A stretch of 9,288 bases of DNA, taken from the NCBI GenBank assembly GCA_030154385.1, contig JASKJZ010000072.1, positions 1-9,288 of the forward strand, given 5' to 3'. Below are positions 1 to 6,400 of the stretch, piece after piece. Position numbers and translations under genes: made by a program. Position 1 is the first letter of the stretch. Each line of letters opens with the position of its first letter. This stretch comes from Clostridiales bacterium. GTDB lineage: Bacteria; Bacillota_A; Clostridia; Lachnospirales; Lachnospiraceae. The notes beneath the pieces were generated by a model, which worked only from the letters and a program-made list of their open reading frames with translations, was not told where the DNA came from and searched no databases.

Positions 1-1259
1 CTTCCTTTAATCCAGAAGGATTCACTCATTATTCTTTTGCTTTTATTTGTTAACACTCTATCATAAAGTCTTCGAAAAATTAAATAATGAACCCTCTGAT
101 TTTTAGGAATATCCTCTGCTAGTCTTACAAAGTAAGATTCCGATTCATCTTCACAATACGCAATACTACCCCAATAGGAAACTTCAGTTTTTGTTGGATT
201 GTTCATAAAAAGATTGAGGTTCTTTTGAAAACCTTTTACTAATGTTTCACTATCCGGAACAGGACTGACTTTTTGTATCTCCATTCGTTTCATCATTTCA
301 AAAATTAATTTTTCTTGTATTTGAATGAAGTCCTCCCTTATAAATTTATCTTTCAAAACAGGCTCTATGGTATCGCTGTTTTTCTTATATCCAACGGTCA
401 TACCGTGTTCTGCCGAGCAAAAGCTTTCAAATATGTTGTAATTGAAATGAATCACTCTAAAAAGTTTTTTTTGAGGAGAGAAATAAAAACAATTATATTT
501 TTGATTTTTATACATTCTTTCCAAACCGAAATAGAATCCTTCTACTTTTATCATAGGGTTTAAACTTCTGAGAATAACAGAAATATTATTTTGGATGTTT
601 CCTCTCCAGCCACTGTCTACAAGATATACTGCGTTATCCAATAACCCTTCTTGTTCAAAATATTGTATAATATCTTCATATGATTGTTTTGATAAAGTTT
701 CCAGCATATCCGTAAAGGTTTTATTACGTAGTAGTTTATTTTTGATTTCAGATATACCAACATTATTTAATGATACATTTGATTGTTCTTCGCTATATTC
801 AATCGATTTACGTATTTCTTTTTGTTGCTCCAATGTGAGACCAATTCTTTTAAAAATAGTATTTAAAGAGACTCTACTTCCTCCAGAAAAAATCAGATTT
901 AAACCCAGTTCTTTATTCACCGAATAAACAGGAAGAATCAATGCATATCTGCTACAATATAAATATTTACATTGGATATCTAGGTTCATTTTCTCAGCAA
1001 AATAGCAGACTATTTTATTCATGATGAGCCCATCTCTTGCAACAAAATATAGTTTTTCTAATCCTTTTCTTCTTGCTTCATTGATAATCCAAAGTCCGTA
1101 TGAAATAAGCATAGGACCAGACACGCATAATGATGTCTGCACTATAATGTTTTCCGAATACAATTCTTTTGCAATACTGTAATAATCAATCGGAATCTGA
1201 TTCTGTTTCAAATTTTTAAGATAAACATTCCATCTAACCTTATCAATATCTTTTTTCAT
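1..1259 (-). CDS. COG5610-like polysaccharide-locus protein lacking the HAD domain (3' end off window)
   Basis: An uninterrupted minus-strand frame of 419 codons runs from an ATG at 1259 off the left edge without a stop. I recognise the C-terminal half of the large HAD-type proteins (COG5610) found in O-antigen and capsule clusters. Signature segments are GPMLISYG (48-55), LYFVARDG (70-77), YCSRYAL (101-107), YLVDSGWRG (212-220), FCSAEHG (280-286) and, near the end, a Trp-Gly segment (363-364) followed by acidic residues. The usual N-terminal HAD phosphatase-like domain is absent: the gene starts directly in the second domain. Only 3 bases separate the start from the stop of the GT4 gene upstream, so the two are probably co-translated. 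The biochemical role of this domain is not known to me; glycan modification or assembly is inferred from context. By analogy with the family, only a short C-terminal stretch is likely missing. The family call is fairly sure, the function is not. Confidence 0.82.
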   Translation of the reverse strand, partial: MKKDIDKVRWNVYLKNLKQNQIPIDYYSIAKELYSENIIVQTSLCVSGPMLISYGLWIINEARRKGLEKLYFVARDGLIMNKIVCYFAEKMNLDIQCKYLYCSRYALILPVYSVNKELGLNLIFSGGSRVSLNTIFKRIGLTLEQQKEIRKSIEYSEEQSNVSLNNVGISEIKNKLLRNKTFTDMLETLSKQSYEDIIQYFEQEGLLDNAVYLVDSGWRGNIQNNISVILRSLNPMIKVEGFYFGLERMYKNQKYNCFYFSPQKKLFRVIHFNYNIFESFCSAEHGMTVGYKKNSDTIEPVLKDKFIREDFIQIQEKLIFEMMKRMEIQKVSPVPDSETLVKGFQKNLNLFMNNPTKTEVSYWGSIAYCEDESESYFVRLAEDIPKNQRVHYLIFRRLYDRVLTNKSKRIMSESFWIKG

Positions 1260-1262
1260 TAC

Positions 1263-2384
1263 CTACATCTCTTGTTTTCCGTTTTTTTCAATTAACTCAC
1301 AATATAGTTTCGTTAACTCACTTGCCTTATCTTTTATATTATAAGAAGATATATTGACAGCATTTTCTCTGTTTATATTTTTTAGTCTTAATATCTGATC
1401 CCTCCATTTTATTGGACTATCTGAAATAGAGACAAACTCAACATTTTTATTGAATGCAATTTCTCTTGTCACGGTATCGGAAATTAGACATGGCAACCCC
1501 ATTGCTTGGGCTTCAACACAAGACACTGGTAATCCCTCAAATAGAGATGGTAAGATAAATAAATCCATGGCCTGCAGATAGTCAAACACATTTTCAACTT
1601 CACCAGTAAATATAACATGATCAGCAATATTTTTTCTTTTTGCATCAAGCTTTACTTCATCTAACTGCTTACCATCACCTATTAAAAGAAGTTTTATATT
1701 TTCATCTACTTTCATTACTTCTTCCAAAATACCGATGCTATATTTTTGGTTTTTTTGCTTACAAAATCGTCCAACATTTCCTATTACAAAATTATCTTCA
1801 AGATTCAGCTTTTTTCTGATTTCACTTCTTATACTATCATCAAACTTGTATTTATCCAAATCTATTGCATTATTCAGTATATAATATTTCTTCCTAAAAT
1901 TTTTCCCGTATAAATATTCCGCTGCTTTTTTCCCACAAGTAAAATACATATTTGCATGTTTTATTGCTACCTTGTAAAGAATTCTATTTCGAAACCTTTT
2001 CCATAAATTTTCTGATCCGATGGCATTGTGGCTATGAATAATTCTGATTTTTATTCCTGCTTTTTTTGCTTCCGTTAGATAAAAAGCAGCTGCATTAGGA
2101 GTATGACCATGGACAATTTTATATTCTTTATGCTCAGAAAAGAATTTTTGCAATTGTTTCTTATATCTAAACAAATTTCTGTTCTTTAACCCAGGCATAA
2201 TAAATATTTTAGAACCTTGCATTTCTAGCGTTGCCTTTATTTTTTCTGGCACTGGCTCGTTAACCATAAAATCAAAAATCACTTTGTCTTTGTCAATATA
2301 ATTATAATAGTTCATTACAACAGAACAAACACCACTACCATTACTAATCTTATCTAATATTTGCAAAACACGTATTCTACCCAA
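1263..2384 (-). CDS. Glycosyltransferase family 4 (GT-B fold) protein
   Basis: A 373-residue cytoplasmic retaining glycosyltransferase of the GT4 / glycosyl transferases group 1 type, expected to add a sugar from a nucleotide donor to a lipid-linked glycan. The N-terminal acceptor half opens with RVLQILDKISNGSGVCSVV (5-23), the usual EpsF-like start with a Gly-rich loop, and has HGHTPNA (92-98) and HSHN (117-120). The C-terminal donor half starts near IGNVGRFCKQKNQ (201-213) and carries LLLIGDG (232-238). The GT4 EX7E motif is E283 to E291 within FEGLPVSCVEAQAMGLP. Length is normal for the family. The start is TTG at 2384, because the only nearby upstream ATG (2400) is out of frame and stops after three codons, while AGGTGA sits just ahead of the TTG. 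A probable promoter lies in the 114-base gap upstream. Sugar and linkage cannot be read from the sequence. It is distinctly more AT-rich than the MATE-to-ligase segment. Confidence 0.93.
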   Translation of the reverse strand: MGRIRVLQILDKISNGSGVCSVVMNYYNYIDKDKVIFDFMVNEPVPEKIKATLEMQGSKIFIMPGLKNRNLFRYKKQLQKFFSEHKEYKIVHGHTPNAAAFYLTEAKKAGIKIRIIHSHNAIGSENLWKRFRNRILYKVAIKHANMYFTCGKKAAEYLYGKNFRKKYYILNNAIDLDKYKFDDSIRSEIRKKLNLEDNFVIGNVGRFCKQKNQKYSIGILEEVMKVDENIKLLLIGDGKQLDEVKLDAKRKNIADHVIFTGEVENVFDYLQAMDLFILPSLFEGLPVSCVEAQAMGLPCLISDTVTREIAFNKNVEFVSISDSPIKWRDQILRLKNINRENAVNISSYNIKDKASELTKLYCELIEKNGKQEM

Positions 2385-2388
2385 TTTT

Positions 2389-2394
2389 TCACCT
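2389..2394 (-). promoter_or_regulatory. Ribosome binding site deciding a TTG start
   Basis: AGGTGA on the minus strand, 4 bases ahead of the TTG at 2384. No in-frame ATG exists between this site and the first conserved beta strand of the GT4 protein, so this site fixes the non-ATG start. Confidence 0.65.
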
Positions 2395-2432
2395 AACCAT
2401 AACCATAATCTTAATAAAAAACCATCTTTTTC

Positions 2433-2461
2433 ATTTTAGCACATCTATCAATTAATGTACA
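2433..2461 (-). promoter_or_regulatory. Probable sigma-A promoter for the GT4 gene
   Basis: On the minus strand TGTACA (2461-2456, 4 of 6 to the -35 consensus), a 17-base spacer, then TAAAAT (2438-2433) preceded by TGC, an extended -10 arrangement. It lies in the 114-base gap between the GT2 stop and the GT4 start, about 50 bases upstream of the TTG. AT-rich gaps produce such matches by chance, so this is a candidate only. Confidence 0.4.
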
Positions 2462-2498
2462 TCCTAACTAGTAAATAGTTCATAATAGCACATCGCTT

Positions 2499-3236
2499 CT
2501 ATTTTAATTTATATTTTTTTATACCTTTAAGCAAATGCAAACTCATATAATAGAAAGATTTCCACCTTGTATTACCCATATAGCGATGTACCCCATACGT
2601 CATTTTGGCTGACTCAATTTTATTGCGTGATTTTCCATTTTCACTTAATCGATAATATAATAGAGGCTCATTTATTCCGAATGCTACTTTATATTTTTTC
2701 AGAAAACGTAACCACATCAGATAATCTTCATGTACCTCGTCGTGTTTCATCCGAAGGTTTTTCGCTATAGTACGTTTCATTAATACAGAAGAGCAAGATA
2801 TTTCATTATGGTGACATAGCATATCGTAAGTAATTTCTTCGCTTACACCGATTATTTTATTCGTTTCTTCTCCATTTTCCGTTATGATTCGTCTTCCAGT
2901 ATAACAAAAAAACGCCTTCTTTTCTTCCAATAACGATATTTGTTTAGCTAATTTGTCTTCTCTCCAATAATCATCCGCATCCAAAAAAGCAACGTATTGC
3001 CCCGTTGCTCTTTTAATACCCCGGTTACGACTAAAGGCAACTCCTTTATTCTTTGCATTACATATTAGATGCACGTTTTTCATTGATAAATACTTTGATA
3101 CAATCTCTTTCGTTTCATCCATTGAGCAATCATCAACTACAATTATTTCAGTTTCGACGCCTTGTCTTAAAACAGATTCAATTGCCTGACCAATGTATTT
3201 GGATGCATTGTAACATGGTATTATTACGGAAACCAT
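2499..3236 (-). CDS. Glycosyltransferase family 2 (GT-A fold) protein
   Basis: A 245-residue inverting glycosyltransferase of family GT2, predicted to be cytoplasmic and to add one sugar to a growing surface glycan. It begins with the classic VSVIIPCYNASKYIGQAIES (2-21), followed by the nucleotide-binding EIIVVDDCS (30-38, with D35 and D36). The metal-binding DXD-type motif is FLDADD (84-89), and HED (169-171) in the second half is the usual position of the catalytic-base acidic residue. The C-terminus is short, basic and without membrane segments. Length is typical of compact GT2 enzymes. The start ATG is preceded by AGGAG at a 6-base distance. There are 174 bases to the MATE gene upstream, containing a candidate promoter and a decayed fragment resembling this gene's own 5' end. 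Donor and acceptor cannot be predicted. Codon use is AT-rich, like the GT4 gene. Confidence 0.94.
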   Translation of the reverse strand: MVSVIIPCYNASKYIGQAIESVLRQGVETEIIVVDDCSMDETKEIVSKYLSMKNVHLICNAKNKGVAFSRNRGIKRATGQYVAFLDADDYWREDKLAKQISLLEEKKAFFCYTGRRIITENGEETNKIIGVSEEITYDMLCHHNEISCSSVLMKRTIAKNLRMKHDEVHEDYLMWLRFLKKYKVAFGINEPLLYYRLSENGKSRNKIESAKMTYGVHRYMGNTRWKSFYYMSLHLLKGIKKYKLK

Positions 3237-3283
3237 TCTATCTCCTATCTATTGTAAACTCTACTTTATACAATCTTTATAGT

Positions 3284-3376
3284 CTACCATTTCATTGGTA
3301 CCGAGTACATTTCAATTTCTCCAGTCGTGTTTTTATAAAGAGCTGACTCAATTGCTCTTCCGTTTGATTTAGATGC
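3284..3376 (-). pseudogene. Decayed 5' fragment of a GT2 glycosyltransferase gene
   Basis: A short minus-strand stretch between the MATE stop and the GT2 start. It reads ASKSNGRAIESALYKNTTGE and about ten more residues before a stop (30 codons). Compare ASKYIGQAIES in the intact GT2 gene just downstream: A-S-K-x-x-G-[QR]-A-I-E-S-x-L is shared, followed by E-I at a similar distance. DNA identity is also visible in the blocks TGCATCyAAAT and GCAATTGArTC. The expected VSVIIPCYN strand before it is not readable in one frame, and no DXD region follows. I read it as the remnant of a second GT2 gene or a partial duplication. With so short a segment, chance similarity is possible. Confidence 0.5.
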
Positions 3377-3390
3377 AATATCACTTAGTT

Positions 3391-3419
3391 ATTTTAACAT
3401 ATTTGTCTCGTCATAGCAA
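3391..3419 (-). promoter_or_regulatory. Probable sigma-A promoter for the GT2 gene
   Basis: On the minus strand TTGCTA (3419-3414, 4 of 6 to the -35 consensus), a 17-base spacer, and TAAAAT (3396-3391) preceded by TGT, an extended -10. It overlaps the last codons of the MATE gene. Transcription would pass through the GT2 remnant and give a leader of about 150 bases before the intact GT2 gene. Its layout closely matches the candidate upstream of the GT4 gene. Confidence 0.4.
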
Positions 3420-4775
3420 TGAATTTGCGCCTTCCATCTTCCTTATAAAATACCTGTAATACACTATAAATGCAACAGAGGTTACTACCCAGGTCAGCGG
3501 ATAGCTAAACATAACACCTTCTAAGGTAAGATGCGTCGTCGTAATTAGAAAAATCCATAGCACTCGCAAAAAGCAAATCCCAACAAAGGTAATAACCGTT
3601 GGCAAAAAGGTATTTCCAGTACCGCGGATACTCCCCGATAATATTTCAATCGAAATATAGGTGATATAGGTCGGGGTTAGAAAATGCATCATCTGAATTC
3701 CAATTTGAATGACATTGGGGTCTTTTGTAAAAATGCCAAAAATGATTCCGGCAAATAAATACAGCACTGTACTCATACTAAAGGTAATGACAATCGCGAT
3801 ACCCATACATATCCGGGTACTTTTCTTAACCCTGCTTATTTTTCTTGCGCCATAATTCTGACCTACAAATGTCGTGATTGAAACTCCTAATGCACTCATG
3901 ACCATCCAAAATATTCCATCTACTTTTCCATAGACGCCCCAAGCCGCTACCGTATCGGTACCAAAAGAATTTATACTTGCTTGAATAATCAGATTTGAAA
4001 TCGAATACATAACCGATTGTAACCCGGCGGGCAACCCAATTATCATCATCTTATGCAAGGTCTGTCGTTCCAGTCGGATGTGACGCAGCTGCAAACAATA
4101 TTTCTCATCCTGCTGCATCAGTTTTCTCATCAATAATACAGCCGTCACCAACTGCGAAAGTATCGTTGCAATTCCAGCCCCAAATACTCCGAAAGGGATT
4201 ACCGCAACCAATATAAGATCCAATATAATATTGAGTACACACCCCGTCATCAGATAGTAAAAAGGCCTCTTCGAATCTCCAAGAGCTCTCATTATTCCAG
4301 AGCATGTATTATAGAGAATCGATGCTAATATGCCACCAAAAATGATATCCATATAAAGAATGGAATCTTGTATGGTATCCTTTGGAGCATTCGTCAATTG
4401 GAGCAAGTATGGTGCAAATAAAATTCCAAGCACAGTAAATAAAGCTCCGATTATAAGGGAAACCGCCATAGCAGTATGGATACCATTTCGTATCCCCCTC
4501 GTATCCTTAGCACCATATGCCTGTGATATCAAAACAGTCGCCCCACAGGAAAGTCCAATAAAAAACCCCAGAAGCAGATTTACTAATGTACTAGCTGACC
4601 CACTAATCGCTGCTAGCGCCTCTTTGCCTACAAAACGCCCAATAACGATTGCATCAATGCTGTTATAGAGCTGTTGAAAAAAAGTTCCAAGTAAAATTGG
4701 GTAAAAAAAGGAAAGGAGTTGTTTCCATATTACTCCTTCCGTAATTTCATTGTTTATTACCTTATGCTCTTCCAT
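3411..4775 (-). CDS. MATE-family (MOP superfamily) transporter
   Basis: A 454-residue inner-membrane protein with about 12 hydrophobic segments, normal for MATE proteins. The internal twofold repeat is clear: SQAYGAKD (84-91) is echoed by GQNYGARK (305-312), and GIMRALGDSKRPF (160-172) by GSIRGTGNTFLP (381-392). It begins with a short polar tail followed by the first helix with P26 and FFQQLYNSIDAIVIGRFVG (32-50), typical of the family. MATE proteins usually export cationic drugs or metabolites using Na+ or H+ gradients. They share the MOP superfamily with Wzx and MurJ lipid-linked-glycan flippases. The start codon lies inside the end of the SDR gene (19-base overlap), so it is probably translated with the SDR and sugar transferase. 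A weak GGTAA site precedes it. The family is clear but the substrate is unknown: drug export and glycan-intermediate flipping are both open. It is less AT-rich than the GT genes on its left. Confidence 0.93.
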   Translation of the reverse strand: MEEHKVINNEITEGVIWKQLLSFFYPILLGTFFQQLYNSIDAIVIGRFVGKEALAAISGSASTLVNLLLGFFIGLSCGATVLISQAYGAKDTRGIRNGIHTAMAVSLIIGALFTVLGILFAPYLLQLTNAPKDTIQDSILYMDIIFGGILASILYNTCSGIMRALGDSKRPFYYLMTGCVLNIILDLILVAVIPFGVFGAGIATILSQLVTAVLLMRKLMQQDEKYCLQLRHIRLERQTLHKMMIIGLPAGLQSVMYSISNLIIQASINSFGTDTVAAWGVYGKVDGIFWMVMSALGVSITTFVGQNYGARKISRVKKSTRICMGIAIVITFSMSTVLYLFAGIIFGIFTKDPNVIQIGIQMMHFLTPTYITYISIEILSGSIRGTGNTFLPTVITFVGICFLRVLWIFLITTTHLTLEGVMFSYPLTWVVTSVAFIVYYRYFIRKMEGANSLL

Positions 4776-5641
4776 AGACTTTTACCAATGCTTTCTTCAT
4801 AAGTGACAACTTGATATTGAGGAGGATCGATGTCAATCCACCCTTCCTTTGCTTTTCCGATATCATAATAACAGTCACCAAATAATTTATCAAGCAAATT
4901 TCCCTTTATCAAAAAGAAACGCAAGATGGGATTAAAAAAATCAGTAGAAATTGTGTGCTTTCCCATTTCTTCTCGAACTTTCCGATATAATTCCGAAGTA
5001 TCCATATGCTGCATATTATACGGACAGCCAACTCCCCTGCATTTCTTTTTTATGACCAAATACAAATATTCACAGAGATTATCGATATAAATTGCACTTC
5101 TTTTATTTGACATCTTAGGAAAAATAGGGCATATCCGTGCAAGCTTTACAAGTTTTGCAAAATTCCCCTTACTATATCTTCCATATACCATGGGAGGGCG
5201 GACAATTGCGACCTGAAATTCATCATTTTGCAATCGCATAAGCCCCTTCTCTGCCATTCTCTTATACGTCCCGTAGTAGGTATTCGGCTTTTCCTTCGTA
5301 TCCATTGTAATCTGCTCAGCATAATTACCATACACTGCCATTGTACTTAATAAAATAAACTGGCCAACCTTTTCTTCTCTTGCCTTATTGGCTACCTCAA
5401 GAGCCATTTCATAATTTACATGACGATAAGCAGCTTCGCCAACTACTGTTTCTCTTTGATGAACAATTGCTGCTACAAGCAGCACAACCTCATAGCCATG
5501 AAAATCCTTGCTTTTCCAAGCATCATCCCTAGCACCAACGACATCCATTTTCCAGCCATCCTGCGCATGATATTTACTGATATACGCAAGGAAACTCTTT
5601 CCTATGTAACTATTCTTACCAATGACTAACACTTTCTTCAT
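4757..5641 (-). CDS. NAD-dependent epimerase/dehydratase-like SDR protein
   Basis: A 294-residue extended short-chain dehydrogenase/reductase acting on a nucleotide sugar in the cytoplasm. The Rossmann start is VLVIGKNSYIG (4-14); the usual GxxGxxG appears as G8-x-x-S11-x-x-G14, a Ser variant I recall from clostridial members. Other hallmarks are HVNYEMALEVA (74-84), the catalytic-site strand LLSTMAVYG (97-105), the YxxxK pair Y123/K127, RPPMVYGR (148-155) and YIDNLCEYL (185-193). The ATG overlaps the sugar transferase stop by 4 bases (ATGA) and the 3' end overlaps the MATE start, so translation is coupled on both sides. In Clostridia this subfamily is often next to a small sugar transferase. 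It may be a C4 epimerase or 4-keto reductase making the sugar that transferase uses, such as UDP-QuiNAc or UDP-GalNAc type products. The exact reaction is inference. Confidence 0.88.
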   Translation of the reverse strand: MKKVLVIGKNSYIGKSFLAYISKYHAQDGWKMDVVGARDDAWKSKDFHGYEVVLLVAAIVHQRETVVGEAAYRHVNYEMALEVANKAREEKVGQFILLSTMAVYGNYAEQITMDTKEKPNTYYGTYKRMAEKGLMRLQNDEFQVAIVRPPMVYGRYSKGNFAKLVKLARICPIFPKMSNKRSAIYIDNLCEYLYLVIKKKCRGVGCPYNMQHMDTSELYRKVREEMGKHTISTDFFNPILRFFLIKGNLLDKLFGDCYYDIGKAKEGWIDIDPPQYQVVTYEESIGKSLWKSIR

Positions 5642-6240
5642 TCTTGCCCTGCTCCTGTTCCGCCTTCCTTCACACCATCTTTCTTTAAAACACGAAAAAA
5701 GGTCATGCCAAATATCATCACATCAAACGCAAAGCTTTCTCTTATTGTATATTCCCCATCTAGCTTCGCCTTCAACGGAATTTCAATTTCATCTCGCCCA
5801 TTGATCTGTGCCCATCCCGTTAGTCCTGGTCGAATGTCATTGGCTCCGTATCGATCACGTTCTAAAATCAAGTCCTCTTGATTCCACAGAGCTGGACGAG
5901 GACCGACAAAGCTCATATCCCCCCGTAGGATATTGAAAAGCTGAGGCAGCTCATCCAAACTTGTTTTTCGTAAAAATCGGCCAATCGGTGTAATAAAGGT
6001 ATCCGGGTTTGCAAGCAGATGTGTCGGCAAATCGTTTGGTGTATCCGTACGCATAGTTCGAAACTTATAGATATTAAAATAGCTCTTATGAATTCCCACT
6101 CTCTTTTGACAAAACAGCACTGTGCCTCTTGATGTGAGTTTTACGACCACGGCAACAAGAATAAGCAACCATGACAGCAATAGAATCAACAAAAGTGATA
6201 GTAGGATATCAAGAAGTCGCTTTCCAGCTCTTTGATACAT
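5638..6240 (-). CDS. Undecaprenyl-phosphate sugar-1-phosphate transferase (PglC-type)
   Basis: A 200-residue monotopic phosphoglycosyl transferase (bacterial sugar transferase family). It moves a sugar-1-phosphate from a UDP-sugar to undecaprenyl phosphate at the inner membrane, the first committed step of glycan assembly. One hydrophobic segment (about 10-33) is the re-entrant helix, flanked by basic residues. The catalytic core shows the hallmarks YKFRTM (58-63), SLDELPQLFNIL (94-105) with the D96-E97 catalytic dyad, GPRP (113-116) and RPGLTGWAQINGR (137-149). The length fits the minimal PglC class, without the N-terminal membrane domain of WbaP-type enzymes. A GGAGG site sits 8 bases ahead of the ATG and lies inside the end of the nucleotidyltransferase remnant. 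The stop overlaps the SDR start. The sugar is probably a HexNAc derivative, by family analogy and from the SDR neighbour. The Gly-rich tail after about 189 is unusual but short. Confidence 0.95.
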   Translation of the reverse strand: MYQRAGKRLLDILLSLLLILLLSWLLILVAVVVKLTSRGTVLFCQKRVGIHKSYFNIYKFRTMRTDTPNDLPTHLLANPDTFITPIGRFLRKTSLDELPQLFNILRGDMSFVGPRPALWNQEDLILERDRYGANDIRPGLTGWAQINGRDEIEIPLKAKLDGEYTIRESFAFDVMIFGMTFFRVLKKDGVKEGGTGAGQE

Positions 6241-6243
6241 TAC

Positions 6244-6384
6244 TCAATCCTCCACTTCTGCAATATCACTTTTTACTTGATTCGTTCCATTAGCTCTTGA
6301 ACCAAATAGATACACCTTTTCAACCCTGTATTGCCTCGCATATTGAATAATTTCTTCTTTGATACGAACTGTGATATCGCACAT
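6244..6384 (-). pseudogene. Truncated minimal nucleotidyltransferase (MNT/MntA-like) fragment
   Basis: A 46-codon minus-strand ORF starting at the ATG at 6384. It reads VYLFGSRANGTNQVKSDI (24-41), which is the conserved GSRA...SD start of minimal nucleotidyltransferases (NTP_transf_2, the MNT partner of HEPN-MNT pairs). Directly after SDI, where the family has the metal-binding Asp (SDID/DxD), the frame reads AEVED and stops. Catalytic residues and the rest of a roughly 100-residue domain are therefore missing, and no HEPN partner is visible. It has an excellent ribosome site (AGGAGG, 6-base spacer), lies 16 bases after the ligase/polymerase stop, and its last codons contain the sugar transferase ribosome site. 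This looks like a deletion remnant, probably still translated. It may now act only as a small coupling peptide. Family assignment rests on one motif but that motif is strong. Confidence 0.72.
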
Positions 6385-6390
6385 GGCACT

Positions 6391-6396
6391 CCTCCT
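6391..6396 (-). promoter_or_regulatory. Consensus ribosome binding site of the nucleotidyltransferase remnant
   Basis: A perfect AGGAGG on the minus strand, 6 bases before the ATG at 6384. It is the best ribosome site in the window, although it serves a truncated ORF. That suggests the remnant is still translated, or that truncation is recent. Confidence 0.7.
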
Positions 6397-6400
6397 GCTC

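Noticed and set aside
465..472. Eight-base A run (minus strand) in the COG5610-type gene as a phase-variation tract
   Set aside because: Runs of seven to eight A are common in such an AT-rich genome (another is at 7965-7972 in the ligase gene), and nothing else supports switching.
315..927. Two plus-strand open frames (315-563 and 595-927)
   Set aside because: They lie antisense to the continuous 419-codon COG5610-type gene, have no recognisable motifs and no good ribosome sites; they are frame shadows.
2389..2400. ATG at 2400 as an upstream start for the GT4 gene
   Set aside because: It is out of frame with the GT4 protein and meets TGA after three codons; the TTG at 2384 with AGGTGA is the better start.
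2462..2479. AACTA...TAGTT inverted repeat after the GT2 gene as a terminator
   Set aside because: The stem is only about 5 bp, AT-only apart from one pair, and has no adjacent T-tract on the minus strand.
3053..3346. Plus-strand open frame of 97 codons crossing the GT2 start
   Set aside because: It is antisense to the conserved GT2 N-terminus, and its IQSLSF-like composition is just the reverse of the conserved motif region; no ribosome site or family likeness.
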